A stretch of 64,000 bases of DNA from Desmodus rotundus (GCF_022682495.2 NC_071392.1:70764097-70828096); one strand, 5' to 3'. Positions 22,060 through 34,439 are shown, counted from the first letter of the stretch. Numbers and translations are program-made. Notes: generated from the sequence alone by a model not told the origin.

Positions 22060-22790
22060 TATTCATGATATTTTATATGGAAAGGTAAAATCAAGTAACA
22101 GTATTAACAGTAAATGTGGGTTATATTTATTTTACCAATTATCTTTAAATACATTGACTTTATAGTAACACCATGTTATCCCTTGACAATTTCAAAGTTT
22201 AATGGGGAAAAATTCTAGATACAAAATATTTTCTTAGGATTAAAGAATAGGATTTTAAATTTATTTTTTAAATGAATATCTATTGTTAAATTTCAATGTT
22301 GTTTTACAGTCACTGCAGATGTTATAATAGTTAAATTTGTTCTGAGTTCTTTTTTATTACTAATTTACTTCTATGCAAAATAAGCTCTATGATATTTTCA
22401 GAAGTATCCTGAATGGCTGTTCTATGTTTTTTCTCTTCTATTTCATCTCTGCCTGATTTGAGCCTACAGGCTTAATGGATAAGCATAGCCAAAACGAGAG
22501 TTAAAAATTAACTCAGAACCAGTTTACAACCTTCCTGGTACCAAGGGCTCTGCAAATCTGTAACTCACTTGCTTGGCTCCTGGGAACTAATTATGGCAAA
22601 TCACACTAATTAAATTACGTGTTAGGCCTTTATTAAAAACAAATGTATTATGATATACAATGCATTTTGAATTTGCCTTCAGATCCCAGCTTGTCTTTCT
22701 GTTGTGAAATCCTTATTTAGACATTCAGTTTAATCGAGAACATTGAACATATGGTGAAGCAGCAGGTTTCTCCGTTTAGGTCCCCAGGCC
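22060..22790. other. AT-rich stretch, nothing identified
   Basis: No gene, RNA gene or nameable repeat was seen. Confidence 0.45.
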
Positions 22791-22794
22791 CTCA

Positions 22795-23160
22795 GTTCAA
22801 CTCACATTTATTGAATGCCCGCATTGTGCACACCCCGTGGGTTACGCCCCGTGTCCTCAGAGGTACCAGATAAAACTTGATGTCAGAAATGCATGTGAAT
22901 AATTACAATACGAGGCAAACAGAAAATACATACTTAATAAAGGAGAAAAAGAGATGGACTCTGGCAGGATTAGGAAACTTCACAGAGATGGAGAAGGAAG
23001 GTTTAAGCAGAGTCTTTAAAAAAGCAGAAGGACTTCGACAGGCAGAAATGGGGGTGGCAAGGAAGGCGTTTTAGACAGGAGACAGATGACCAGGACCCAG
23101 AAGGAAGAACGTGAACAGCCTGTTCAGAAAGCAGACATGTTAAGCTAAGGTAGCAGGTGA
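22795..23160 (-). repeat. L2 LINE fragment, minus strand
   Basis: It opens with 'cacatttattgaatgcccgc' (reversed 3' end) and continues with 'gaagacagagatgg'-type purine-rich L2 sequence and 'gaaggaagaacgtgaacagcc'. Confidence 0.6.
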
Positions 23161-23454
23161 AGTCTTGAGGTGCATGGCGATCCCCGATTATCCAATGCAC
23201 TGCTTCATATGCTTTTTGTTTGGCTCCTGGACTCAACCAATGCTTACATGAATGAACAGAGCAGACATTACGATCAAACTTGCCAGGCACAGGGGAGCCG
23301 CTGAGCTTGTTTCTGCTTTGGGCCATTTGAGCAGGGGCTCCACTGTAGTGGAAAGACACTGTGCAACATATGTCACTTCAGCATAGAAAAGGGGAGGGCA
23401 GTGATTCTACATGTGAACACACACATGCTTCCGGGAGGCCTCTAACACATGGTC

Positions 23455-23635
23455 AAACCTGGACAGTTTAACATCCTGACTCTGTCTCTCACTAGCCAAG
23501 TCACCTTGGGTGATTTACTTAACCCTGTAAAAAAGGCTTTTACAACCTCCTGGAACAAAGGCTGTGATACCATCACATCGACTTTGCAGGAATGTTGTGA
23601 GGATTAAACGTGACTGAATGCATGACATGACCAAG
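23455..23635 (+). repeat. MIR SINE, plus strand
   Basis: 'ctgactctgtctctcactagc' followed by 'caccttgggtgatttactt' and 'ttgtgaggattaaacgtga' are the MIR core landmarks in order. Confidence 0.75.
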
Positions 23636-23639
23636 ACTG

Positions 23640-25640
23640 CGTTAGACAGCATCTTCGTGCAATTTAGAAAATTTTGACCCCCTGCAGGTGATACAACCCT
23701 TCACCAGGGCACTCAAATCAGTGAGCAGACACGAAGTGGATCTCAGTCCCCTTGCCCCTTCACCAAAGCATCCCTGTGCAGGGCGGAACCCATGCAACTG
23801 TATACACAGAAGCCCAATGGAAAGAGCTTAGCATAAGGCATGGTTATAAAAAGAACTCAAATATTGGCCATCGTTATAATTACTAGGCAACAAACCACTC
23901 CAGAACACAGTGCTGAGGCTCAGAGGAGACATCTGGGTAAGTTTGTTATGAAAAGAGAACAATATATTCACAATGCACACCTAAGTCTTAGAAAAGAAAT
24001 CACAAAGCAAAATTGGAAAGCAACCAGATGGGCGTCCATTCCTGTGTGACTCTCTGCCCACTAGATGGTGCTGTCTTTTGTGAAGTCACAGCTTCAGCTT
24101 GTTCTGGTAGAACAGACCTCTGGTTAGAAACGGCTTTTATTTACTCAGAACTCAATCAATAGCCAGGTGGTGTCTGTCACCCAGGGGCTGTCTTCAGCTC
24201 TCCGCGGGAGAGAAGGTATATCTCCTCCCCAGAGCACGATTGTTGCGCATGTATTTAAACCCTACTCCGGAAATGATTCGCAACTAGAAACTCCATTAAC
24301 TTCCTAGCACGTTGAATCCAAAAACAGAATATCATCAATAATTAATTTAACAAATAACAGCCTTATTTTACTGTTTGACCACTTTTGGCCTGTTACTGTG
24401 TGAGAGAGGAGGCAGGACAGGATAGTTCAACTGTGTGGTTGTAGAAAGTTATTTTCCAGGCACCTCATCTTCATGCCAAAGGAAGAAGATTCTGTTGTCC
24501 AACTGAACTCCTAAGGCTATATTTTCATTATTTCCATTTTTATCTTTTTTTAATTTATCTGGTTCTAAAGAATTTGAGAGCTTTGCTACACAAAGGCTAG
24601 GTTTCTGAGGAGTCTTTTAATTAAACTTGTACACATCAAATTATAAGGATAATAAATTTCTAAAATCAAAATTTTCTTTTATTGCTATTTAAGTCCAATT
24701 GTGCATATAGCATATGCATTTGCAAATTTTCTCCCTTTCACACTTAGAAGAGAAAAATATGAGATCTCAAGGGTAAGTTTTTAAAAGATTTCTGCAAACC
24801 ATTTAACACATTTAAATGAACTTTTTAGGTAAAGTAAACAAACTGATTAACACACTGTAAAGAGCCTATTGACTGCCTCAGCCACGCATTCTGGGCAGCA
24901 CTGGGGCAGCAACTGTGCTGCCCCTCCCTCAGTTAACATGAAACAAAACCTACATCTCAGGTTTAGTGGGCCATGGCTGCAAAATGACAAGAGAGGAAAA
25001 TTGGTCAATTGGATTGTGATGTTTTCCCTCCTGAAGTGCACCTGTGGCTGCCTCTTGCCTCCTGCAGTGGTTCTCAGATGCTGAACATGTGAGGGACAAG
25101 ACTCATTCTACAGTCTTTGAAGATTATGTCCCTGTGGAAAGAAGGGTGGATGTGTGAGCACAAGAGGTAGGGTTACATTTGAATATGCAAAGGAAGAATG
25201 TATTACAAATGTTTAGACTATACACACAGCCTTTCAAGATTCTGAAGGAAGAGACACCACTGACCCTAAGTCACACCAGGGAGAAGGCTGTTTCTCATCT
25301 CCATTGCCCTGTAGGAAGAAATAAAACCCTGAATTCCCTAGATAAGTGTACATTGTCCTCCAATTCCACTCCAGCCTAAATCTCCTGCTTATTGACTGCA
25401 GGCTCCCAGTATATTCCTTGCCGAGCCATAATGAGTGTTCATAATTTCCCCACATATGCTGTTTTCCCTCACACCTACATACATGTCCCCTACCTGGAAT
25501 GCCTGTCCCTTTTTAGACTACTTAAAAAAGTCCTCATCATTCCCCCCAGCCTATACCTTTATCTTCTCTGTGGCACACTCTGTCACACTCTCCTGGAAGC
25601 TGACTATCAACTCTTTCTGGTCATCTTTTCATCTCCTCCA
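23640..25640. other. Mostly unique stretch
   Basis: About 2 kb without gene structure. It holds a CTCF-like motif (24058-24073). The short open frames around 24850-25680 show no family features. Confidence 0.45.
24058..24073 (+). promoter_or_regulatory. CTCF-like motif
   Basis: CCACTAGATGGTGCTG fits the CTCF core (CCASYAGRKGGCRS) at nearly all positions, with one change in the GGC triplet. Motif only; occupancy is unknown. Confidence 0.35.
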
Positions 25641-25849
25641 CTGAGAATAAGAACTTTCTTTTTTATTTTTAACTAGTTTTTTTTATTGTATTTTTCTCCA
25701 TTACCACTTAGTTCTCTATACACCCCTCCCTCCTCACAATCACCACTCTGTGGTCCATGTACACGAGTCCTTTTTCCTTTTTAATCTCCAGGTCCATCCA
25801 CACTATTGCAAAGGTAATTTTTTCTTTTTTATGGCCGAGTAGTATTCCA

Positions 25850-28800
25850 TTGTATAAATGTCCCATAGTTGTTTTATCCAGTCATTTACTGATGGACACT
25901 TGGGCTGCTTTCATATTAGTGATTGCAAATAATGCTGCAATGAACATAGGGGTGTCTATGCTCTTTTGAATTAGTGTTTTGGGTTCCTTTGGATATATTC
26001 CCAGGAGTGGGATCACTGAGTCAAAAGGGAGATCCATTTTTAATTTTTTGAGGTATCTTCATACTGCTTTTCACAGTGGCTACACCAATATGCATTCCCA
26101 CCGACAGTGCAAAAGGATTTCCCTTTCTCCACATGCTCGCCAGCACTTTTGTTTGTTGATTTACTGATCATAGCCATTCTGACAGGTGTGAGAAGGTATC
26201 TCATTGTGGTTTTAATTTGCATTTCTTGATGACTAGTGACATTGAGCATCTTTTCATATGTCTATTGGCCATCTACATGTCCTGTTTGGAGAAGTGTCTA
26301 TTTAGGTCCTTTGCCCATTTTTAATTTGATTGTTTCTTTGGCATTGAGTTTTGTAAGTTCTTTATAATCTTTGGATATTAACCCATTATCAGATATATTG
26401 GTGAATATGTTCTCCCATTCTGTGGGTTGTCTTTTTAACCAACTATAGAAATGATCCCTGAAAGTATAGTTTTGGGTTGTCTTTTTATACTGTTGATGTT
26501 TCCCTTTGCTGTGCAACAACTTTTTAGTTGATGTAGTCCCATTTGTTTATTTTTCTTTTGTTTCCCTTGCTGAGGAGATATATCAGATAAAATATTGCTG
26601 TGAGCAATGTCCGAAATTTTGCTGCCTATGTTCTCTTCTAGGATTTTTATAGTTTCAGGTCTAACATTTAAGTCTTTAATCCAGAGAATTTATTCTTGTG
26701 TGTGGTGTAAGGAGGTGGTCTAGTTACATTTTTCTGCATTTATCTGTCCAATTTTCCCAACACCATTTATTGAACAAGCTATCTTTAGCCCATTGTATGC
26801 ACTTGCTTCCTCTGTCAAGCATTAATAGACTATAAAGCTGTGGGTTTATTTCTGGGTTCTCTATTCTGTTCCATTCATCTATGGGTCTGTTTTTATGCCA
26901 GTACCATGCTGTTTTGATCATGATGGTTTTATAGGATAGTTTAATATTAACTGGTATGATTCCTCCAACTTTGTTCTTCTTTCTCAGGATCACTGTTGCT
27001 ATGTGGGGCCTTTTGTGGTTCCATATAAATTTTTGAAATATTTGTTCTAGTTCTGTGCAATATGTCATTGGAATCTTGATAGGAATTGCACTGAGTCTGT
27101 AAACTGCTTTGGGTAGTGTGGACATTTTAATGATGTTAATTATTCCTATACATGAACACGGTATGTGCTTCCACTTATTTGCATCTTCTTCAATTTCTTT
27201 CTTGAGTTTTAAAAAATTTTACAAGTACAAGTCTTTTATATCCTTGGATAGGTTTATTCCTAGATATTTTATTCTTTTTGTAGCAATCATGAATGGGATT
27301 GTTTTCTTAATTTTCCTTTCTGTTAGTTCATTATTGACATATAAAAATGCAAATGATTTCTGGATATTATTTTTTTATCCTGCTACTTTGCTGAATTCAT
27401 TTATTAGTTATAGTAGTTTCGGATGGAATCTTTGGGGTTCTTTATGTTCAGTATCATGTCATCTGCATATAAAGACAGTTTTACTTCTTCCTTTCAAATT
27501 TGGATACCTTTTATTTCTTCTTGTCTGATTGCTGTGCTAGGACTTCCAGTACTGTGTTGAATAACAGAGGTGAAAGCAGACATCCCTGTCTTGTTCCTGA
27601 TCTTAAGGAGTTTTATGGCTTGTAGTTTTTGCCCATTGAGTATGATGCTGTCATATATGGCCTTTAAGTATGTTCCCTCTATTTCCTCTTTGCTGAGAGT
27701 TTTTATCATAAATGGATGCTGGATTTTATCGAATGCTTTTTCTGCATCTATTAATATGATCATGTGGTTTTTATTTTTCATATTTCTTATGTGGTGAATC
27801 ACATTTATTGATTGGCAAATGTTGTACCAACCTTACATTCCTGGAATAAATCCCACTTGATCATGGTGGATGAGCTTTTTGATGCATTGTTGTATTTGGT
27901 TTGCTAATATTTTGTTGAGGATTTTAGTATCTGTGTTCCTCAGGGATATTGGCCTGGAATTTCCTTTTTTTGTAGTATCTTTATCTGGTTTTGGAATTAA
28001 AGTTGACCTCACAAAATGAGCTTGGGAGGCTTTCCTCTTCTTGAATTTTTTGAAATAGTTTGAGAAGGAGAGGTGTTAGTTCTTCTCGGAATGTTTGGCA
28101 AAAGTCATCTGTGAAGTCATCCAGTCCAGGGCTTTTGTTTGTTGGGAGCTTTTTGATTACTGTGTCAATTTCACTAGGTGCAATCTTTCTATTCAGATTC
28201 TCTGATTCTTCCTGATTTAGTTTTGGAAGTTTCTATGTTTCTAGGAATTTATCCATTTCATCCAGGTTGCCCAGTTTGTTGGCATATAGTTGTTCATAAT
28301 ATTTTCTTACAATCCTTTGAATGTCTTTGGTGTCAGTTATTATTTCTCCTCTTTCATTTCCAATTTTATTTATTTGGGTCCTCTCTCTTTTTTTTTGATG
28401 AGTCTGGTTAAAGGTTTGTCAATTTCATCTTTTCAAAGATCCAACTCTTGGATTCATTGATCTTTTGTATTGTCTTTTTAAACTCCATTTCATTTATCTG
28501 TTCTGATCTCTATTATTTCCTTTCTTCTACTCACTTTGGACTTTGTTGTTCTTTTTCAAGTGTGAAGTTAGATATTCATTTGAGCTTTTTCTTGATTTTA
28601 GGGATAGGTCTGTAATGCTATGAATTTCCCTCTTAGTATTTCTTTCCCAGTGTCCCACAGATTTTGGATTGTTGTGTCCTCATTTTTATTTGTTTCAAGG
28701 TATCTTTTGATTTCTCCTTGATCTTGTTGTTGACCCATTCATTGTTTAATAACATGCTATTAGGCTTCTATGTCCTTGTGTGTTTTTCAGTGTTCTTGTG

Positions 28801-29523
28801 ATTGATTTCTAGTTTCACAGCACTGTGGTCAAAAAAGATGCTTGATATGATATCAATCTTCTTAAATTTATTGAGACTTGTTTTGTGTCCTAACATGTGG
28901 TGTATCCTAGAAAATGTTCCATGTGCACTTGAAAAGTATGTATATTCTACCTCTTTGAGGTGAAATGTTCTATAGGTATCATAATTAAAATTAAATCCAT
29001 TTGATCTAGTGTGTCATGTAAGGCCACTGTCTTCTTGTTGATTTTCTGTCTGCAAGATCCATTTGTTGAATTCAAAGGTGTGTAAAATCCCCAACTATGA
29101 CTATATTCCTGTTGATCTCTCCCTTTATGTCCACCAAGAATTGCATTATATATTTAGGTGCTCCTGTGTTGGGCGTGTAAATGTTTACTAGGGTTATATC
29201 CTCTTGTTGGATTGTTCTCTTTATCATTATGTAGTATCCTTTTTTGACTCTACTATATATAACCTTGGTTTTAAAGTCTAGATTGTCAGATGTAAGTATT
29301 GCTACCCTGGCTTTTTTTTTTTCCTTTCCATTTTCATGAAATATCTTTTTCCATCCCTTTACTTTTAGTCTGTGTGTATCTTTTGATCTGAGGTGGGTCT
29401 CTTGGAGGTAGCATATGTATAGGTCTTGTTTTCTTATCCATCAAGCTACCCGATGTCTTTTGGTTGGAGCAGTTAAGCCATTTACATTTAAGGTGATTAT
29501 TGACAGGTACATATTTATTGCTA
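25850..29523 (-). pseudogene. L1 ORF2 remnant (endonuclease and reverse transcriptase)
   Basis: Broken open frames on the minus strand cover the endonuclease start (SIITLNVNGLTAPTKRH, about 29500), the RT domain ([17 protein letters not shown] at 27730-27680, YADD catalytic motif at about 27459-27470) and the C-terminal part ([12 protein letters not shown], about 27030-26995). Stops split it, the longest piece being 133 residues. Confidence 0.85.
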
Positions 29524-29547
29524 TTTGATTGTTAGACTATATTCCTC

Positions 29548-29647
29548 TGTTGTTGTTGTTGTTGTTGTTGTTCTTCTTCTTCTTCTTCTCCTTCTCCTTC
29601 TCCTTCTCCTTCTCCTTCTCCTTCTCCTTCTCCTTCTCCTTCTTCTA
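29548..29647 (+). repeat. Compound (TGT)n(TTC)n(CTCCTT)n microsatellite
   Basis: About 100 bp of TGT units, then TTC units, then about nine CTCCTT units. It lies between ORF1 and ORF2 of the L1. Confidence 0.95.
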
Positions 29648-29699
29648 ACAAGTGCTTTAGCATTTGTCACAGTACTGGTTTTGGAGTTATCAGACACGT

Positions 29700-30476
29700 T
29701 TAGGTTGTTCTTGTCTGGGAAGCTATTTCTCCTTAACTTTTAAATGATAGCCTTGCTGGGTTAATTAGCCTTAGTTGTAGGTCCTTAAATATTTCATGTC
29801 ACTCCTTTCTGGCTTGAAATGTTTCTGTTGAGAGATCAGATGACATTACAATTGATGCTCCCTTGCATGTAAATACCTGCTTTTCTCTTGTGGCTTTTAG
29901 GATTCTCTTCTTGTCTTTGAGCCTTGTCACTTTAATTATGATGTGTCTCAGTGTAGGTCTCTTTGGGTCCAACTTGTTTGGGACTCTGAGCTTCCTGGAC
30001 TGATGTGTCTTTTTCCTTCACCAGATTAGGGAAGTTATCAGTCATTAGTTCTTCAAGTAAGTTATTGATCCTTTGCTTACTCTGTTCTCCTTCTGGTATT
30101 CCCATGATGTGGATGTTGTTATGCTTCACGTTGTCCAAAATATTTCTTAAGCTCTCCTCATTTAAAAATTTTTTTTCTTTTTGTTGCTTTGCCTGGGTGT
30201 TTTTTCTATATTGTCTTCTAAATCACTGACTCAATCCTCTGCTTCATCTAACCTACTATTTATTCCTTCCAGTGTATTATTTATTTCATATATTTAATTC
30301 TTTATTTCTGACTGGCCCTTTTTTATGGTTTCTATGTCTTTTTTCATGCTATTGAGTGTCCTTATAATCATTACTCTAAAGTCTCTATCTGATAAATTGC
30401 TTGCTTCCATTTCATCTAGATCTTCTGGAGAATTCTCTTGTTCTTTCATTTGGGACCTGTTTATTTGTCTTCCCAT
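29700..30476 (-). pseudogene. L1 ORF1 remnant
   Basis: The minus strand starts MGRQINRSQMKEQENS, then a charged coiled-coil part (30476-30294). A second piece at 30138-29932 includes NIHIMGIPEGEQ, the RNA-recognition-motif start of ORF1p. The pieces lie in different frames, so the gene is broken. Confidence 0.8.
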
Positions 30477-31479
30477 TTTGGCTGCCTCTTTGCGTTTGTT
30501 TCTACGTGGCAGGTAGATCTGCAAAGACTGGTGCAGGCCTATGTCAGATGCAGTTACCGGCCCTGGGCAACGTGTTTGGAGTTATCAGGGATCCACAGCG
30601 TGTGGCTCCCTCTGCTGGGCCTGGGTGTGTGCAGAAAGAACCAGGCTGTGCACCAAGGCTGCCTGTCACCAGTACAGGGCCCAGAGGAGGGTCTGCTAAA
30701 GTCTCAAGAGCCCCCAGAGATCTACTTCTGTCTGCAAGCTTTTTGTCAGGCTTCAAGGGTGAAGTCTTCCAGCTGTTCTCAGCTGTGGTTTTATGTGTAA
30801 TTCCTGTGGGTAGGGCTATTGCTTCCCCTCAGACTGATGACACTTGGAGAGGAGTGCTCTGCCTGAGAAAGATGCCTCTGCAGTACAGAGAATGACTGAG
30901 CACTGGCACCCTGGCGGCTGTTCCTTCGGTTCTCTCCCCAGAGTCGCCCAGTCCAGAATCTCTTCTCACGTATCTAGTCTACTCTACCCTCCCTCTGCCA
31001 GAGCCCAGGGTGATTGGCTGCAAATGAAATGTTGTGCATTGGCCCTTTAAGAAGCTCTCTGTCTCTCCAGCCATCTCTTCCTAGTGGATAGAAATCCTGC
31101 TGCTTTCACAGCTGGATGTTATTTGGGTTCCTGTCCTGATTCTGGTGCTGTAGGTTGGGGAGCCCAGCTTGGGGTTGGACCCCACACTTCTCAGGGGACA
31201 GTCCACGGCCGCTGAAATATCCCTCTGCAACTTCAGCAGCTGCCCATGGGAGCCCAGCCAGCCCTCTCCTGGTTCCTCCACACTCCCTACCAGTCACGTG
31301 GTGGTGATGTAGCTTCTTCTGTCTGTCCATGGTTATAAGGTTTCTAGTGTTCAGTTGGTTATTCAGGATGATTTTTCTATAAATTAGTTGTAATTCCAAG
31401 TTGGTCCTGGGAGGACGTTAGAGTAGCTTCCACTGACTCCTCCGCCATGTAGAGTCTTCCTGAGAATAAGAACTGCCTT

Positions 31480-31560
31480 GCTTGACATTATCACTGTACC
31501 TGGCACATAGTAGCTAACAATTTCATGCCTGGCCAATAAACGAATAGAGTTCTATTCAAA
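31480..31560 (+). repeat. Short L2/MIR-type terminus
   Basis: 'actgtacctggcacatagtag' followed by 'ccaataaacgaa' resembles the L2 3' end. It lies directly right of the L1's TSD and is probably part of the pre-insertion site. Confidence 0.5.
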
Positions 31561-31641
31561 GAGAATACACCTCATTTGTGTTGGTCAGAAATAACTGAGG
31601 ATTGTGAAAAAACTGCTGTCTTATTTAAAAATTAATTTATT

Positions 31642-31835
31642 AGCCCTGGCCATGTGGCTCAGTTGGTTGGAGGATCGTCCTGTAGACCAAAAGGTCACGG
31701 ATTCTGTTGTGAGTCAGGGCACATAACCGGGTTATGGGTTTGATCCCCGGTCAGGGCATGTAAGAGAAGGCAACCAATCAATGTTTCTCTCTCACATTGA
31801 TGTTTCTCTTTCTCTAAAAAGAGTGAAGATAAAAA
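31642..31835 (+). mobile_element. VES SINE, plus strand
   Basis: 'agccctggccatgtggctca' head, 'gggtttgatccccggtcagg' B-box region, 'aatgtttctctctcacattg' and A-rich tail. The flanks AATTAATTTATTAG (about 31630-31643) and AAATAATTTGTTAG (about 31836-31849) look like an imperfect TSD. Confidence 0.88.
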
Positions 31836-31959
31836 AAATAATTTGTTAGCCTCTTTTAAACTTTAAGATATAAGGCAAAGAGATGGCAAGCATCAACAGA
31901 AATAGTTTAGCAGAATCTGAAACTTTAAAAGCAAGGGATTTTTAGACCATAAAACATAA

Positions 31960-32080
31960 AATGATAGCATTGTAGATTCTTAAATTTGAAAGGGAAATCA
32001 GAGTTCATCTAACCAGGCCTAATTTTGATATTTTAGCTGAGAAACGCAAGATACAGAGAGGTAAGAGACTATTTCTCTGG
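31960..32080. repeat. Old MIR-like repeat
   Basis: 'aaagggaaatcagagttcatctaacc' and 'atacagagaggtaag' resemble the ancient MIR-family sequence that ends with 'gaaactgaggcacagagagg'. Weak. Confidence 0.35.
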
Positions 32081-32504
32081 ACTTTCTGTTGATCTTCTGT
32101 CATATGAGGAGATAACGTGGGAAAGCGAGCCCCCTAGGGAGAAGCTGGGACTGAGGACCATGGAGTGCGGGACAGTTCTAAGCCACTCCCACAGTCCTTT
32201 CTGACAGCGATTATCATGCCGTGGTCCTGCCTTCCACCTAAGCCACGTCCTGTGGTTGTGTGTGTCATGGTATTCTAAGAAATTATAGAACAATTTTTAA
32301 TTCTACTTAAGTTTCTGTTATATGATAGTCTTTTTATTCTAAAACAATCGTTAATATAAACTTTAAAACAACTGATTTTTACAAATTGGTAGCTGTTATT
32401 CATAAAATGAGAAAAAACAAAACGAGCTAGGAGAAACTTCAAAGAAAAAAGGCACAGAAAAGGAAGTAACAGTTCTAGACTTAGGGAAGTTGTATGTGGG
32501 TAGG

Positions 32505-32738
32505 TTTTACCATCCCCTAAATTTTTGACACCAGGAACCGGCTTTGTGGAAGACAATTTTTCCAAGGATGGGTGTGGGGGGTAGACAGGAGGGAGAGCTG
32601 AGGTGGTAATGCAAGAGAAGCTTTGCTCACTTGTCCACTGCTCACCTCCTGCTGTGCCACCAGGTTCCTAACAGGCCACTGACTGGTACCAGACACCGCC
32701 TGGAGGTTGAGCACCCCTGCCCTAAACCCAGGAACATT
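32505..32738. mobile_element. Nonautonomous hAT element (old)
   Basis: 'tttgacaccaggaaccggct', 'ggaagacaatttttccaagg', 'tcctaacaggccactgactg' and 'gaggttgagcacccctg' are the recognisable order of an old mammalian hAT family that ends in a CAGGGGT-type inverted terminus. The left terminus is decayed. Confidence 0.65.
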
Positions 32739-32864
32739 GTATCTCTCTTTTCCTTATATCGAGAAGCAGGGCAGAGGGGAAGAAGATGGAAACCACTGAA
32801 AGGAAGCCTGGCAGTTAGCAAGATGATTGTGGAATAGAAAACAAACCTAAATGTTGCTAAATCC

Positions 32865-33060
32865 AATGGTTAGTTCTTAGCCCTCAACTTACTTGACCTA
32901 GCAGCAGAATTTGATACAGTTGATCACTCCTTTCTGGTGCAAATAGTTTTCTTCCCTTTATTTCTTTGCTTTGGTTAACCCTACCTAGGGCTCATCCCTT
33001 GAAGGTCATTTCTTGTATCTCCACAGCCTCCTTGAGCAGGTCTGCCTCAGACTGGCCTGT
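32865..33060 (+). repeat. L2 reverse-transcriptase fragment, plus strand
   Basis: One plus-strand frame at about 32882-32937 reads LNLLDLAAEFDTVDHSFL, the L2/CR1 reverse-transcriptase signature. No other part of the ORF can be followed far. Confidence 0.75.
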
Positions 33061-33179
33061 AGTGTGTGGTTCTTGACTTCATGTAGGAAAGATTTCAGAA
33101 TTCAAGTCCAGGTAATTTTGAGAGTACATTTGTTAAAGCTGGGACAATGAAACAAAGGAAGGACTTAATAGTAGAAGCA

Positions 33180-33350
33180 GCAACAGGAGAGAGCCTAGGC
33201 AGTGCTCTGCTTTGACTCACTAGGAATATTACAGGACAAAAGTGAGCCAAGGCTAGGCAGCTGTCAGTTCACTGGGAAGTGAAGGTCACAGTCACAGAAG
33301 TGAGCCAAGGCGGGGTTGCTTTTAGCTCACTGGGAAGTCAGAGAAAAAGG
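33180..33350 (+). repeat. Three diverged copies of a ~57-bp unit
   Basis: 'gtgagccaagg' recurs at 33242 and 33300 and 'tcactgggaagt' about 58 bp apart; a more diverged copy with 'ttgactcactaggaa' lies just before. The host sequence (about 33060-34030) could be an old LTR but I cannot name it. Confidence 0.55.
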
Positions 33351-34137
33351 GGGCCTTAGAAACAGGATCAGGGGGTAACCATGGGTCAAGATGCCTCTGC
33401 CTGCTGCTCCCCTGGCTGCAAGTCTCCTTGGGACCCGTAGAGTTTAGGAGGGAGTAAAAGTTCACGCCCAACAAGGGGCAGGGGTGTGCTCTAGAGCGAG
33501 CCTGCACTGGAGTGCATTTGTTTTGAGGGTTTTTGTGTGTGCGTGTGTTTGTTTCGCAGGTGAGAATATTAGGGAAGGGTTTCAGCAGAATATTCATCAG
33601 CTTTCTAGGTGCCTTTTTAATATGTTGATGCATCAGAATGAGCATTTAAGGGAGTTTGGGGTTATTATTTGGCCTGCTTTATTGTTTTACTTTTATCTTA
33701 GGTCTGTCTGGCTCTAACGGGCGTTTTCGTTATTTGTTCCTCTGACTTCATCTGTCCTGGGTTTAGTTGGCACAAATGGCATTAATTGGGTCTCTGTTCT
33801 TTATTTTTTCCCTAGGGTGATTTAAGTGATGTATTCTCTGGTTAGGGAGGAGAGGTATAAACCATTTGCTCCCAAGTGCCCTTGTTTAGAGAAGATAAGT
33901 TCTCGTGATTCACTAGCTGGCTGTAAATTGTTTAAACAGTTTGGCTTTGTTTGATGTTCTTGTCTCGGTTTTCCTACTCTATTTGCCCAGGACTTTTCCT
34001 AGCTTTTTACTCTCCTGTCACAATCTGGCCTCAGGGCTTTAACTATCACTAATTTATTTCTTCAGGTCAGACTTCCCCCCTAAACTTGGACTCACATTCA
34101 TCTGCCTACTTAACTTTTTCTCTTCGAGTTTAATAAG

Positions 34138-34341
34138 TATGTCCAGTTTTACCTTTTGGTGTCTCTCGGCCACAGTGGAAAAAGAAGAGTTGTCTTGGGC
34201 CACACATTAAATACACAAACACTAATGAAAAATGATGAGCAAAGAAAAGGTTTTAAGTAAATTTATGATTTTGTGTTGGGTCACATTCATAGCCATCCTG
34301 GGCTACATGTAGCTCACGGGCCATGGGTTGTACAGCCCTGC
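34138..34341. mobile_element. Nonautonomous hAT element (second family)
   Basis: It has the run 'ttgtcttgggccacacatta', 'ttgtgttgggtcacattc' and the end 'gggccatgggttgtacagcc', an old hAT family whose termini are CAGGGGTGTCCAAC-like. Ends are decayed and no TSD can be read. Confidence 0.6.
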
Positions 34342-34439
34342 TTTACAGGATCCAAGGTGAGCTCCTAGTCCTCCTCCCGATTTGCTCCTCTAGAACCTTT
34401 TCACCTTAGTTAATGGCAGCTCCATCATTCAGTGTGCTT

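Larger units (their letters stand above)
25656..31459 (-). mobile_element. Full-length L1 retrotransposon, decayed, perfect 15-bp TSD
   Basis: A 5.8-kb L1 in minus orientation, from the 3' end (T-rich at 25674-25690) to the 5' UTR end at 31459. CTGAGAATAAGAACT is duplicated at 25641-25655 and 31460-31474 without mismatch. In order on the minus strand: 5' UTR (about 31459-30480), ORF1 (about 30476-29700), an intergenic stretch expanded by a microsatellite, ORF2 (about 29520-25850) and a short 3' UTR. The intact TSD points to a moderately recent insertion, but both ORFs contain stops and frameshifts, so it should be immobile. Confidence 0.95.

Noticed and set aside
27494..27802. Reverse-transcriptase-like open frame as a separate gene
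   Set aside because: It is a piece of ORF2 of the L1 at 25656-31459, collinear with its other pieces.
29525..29743. Open frame encoding a long run of leucines
   Set aside because: It is the translation of the TGT/TTC/CTCCTT microsatellite inside the L1.
30401..30895. 164-codon open frame on the plus strand
   Set aside because: It lies antisense to the L1 5' UTR and ORF1 start, where GC-rich sequence leaves chance open frames.
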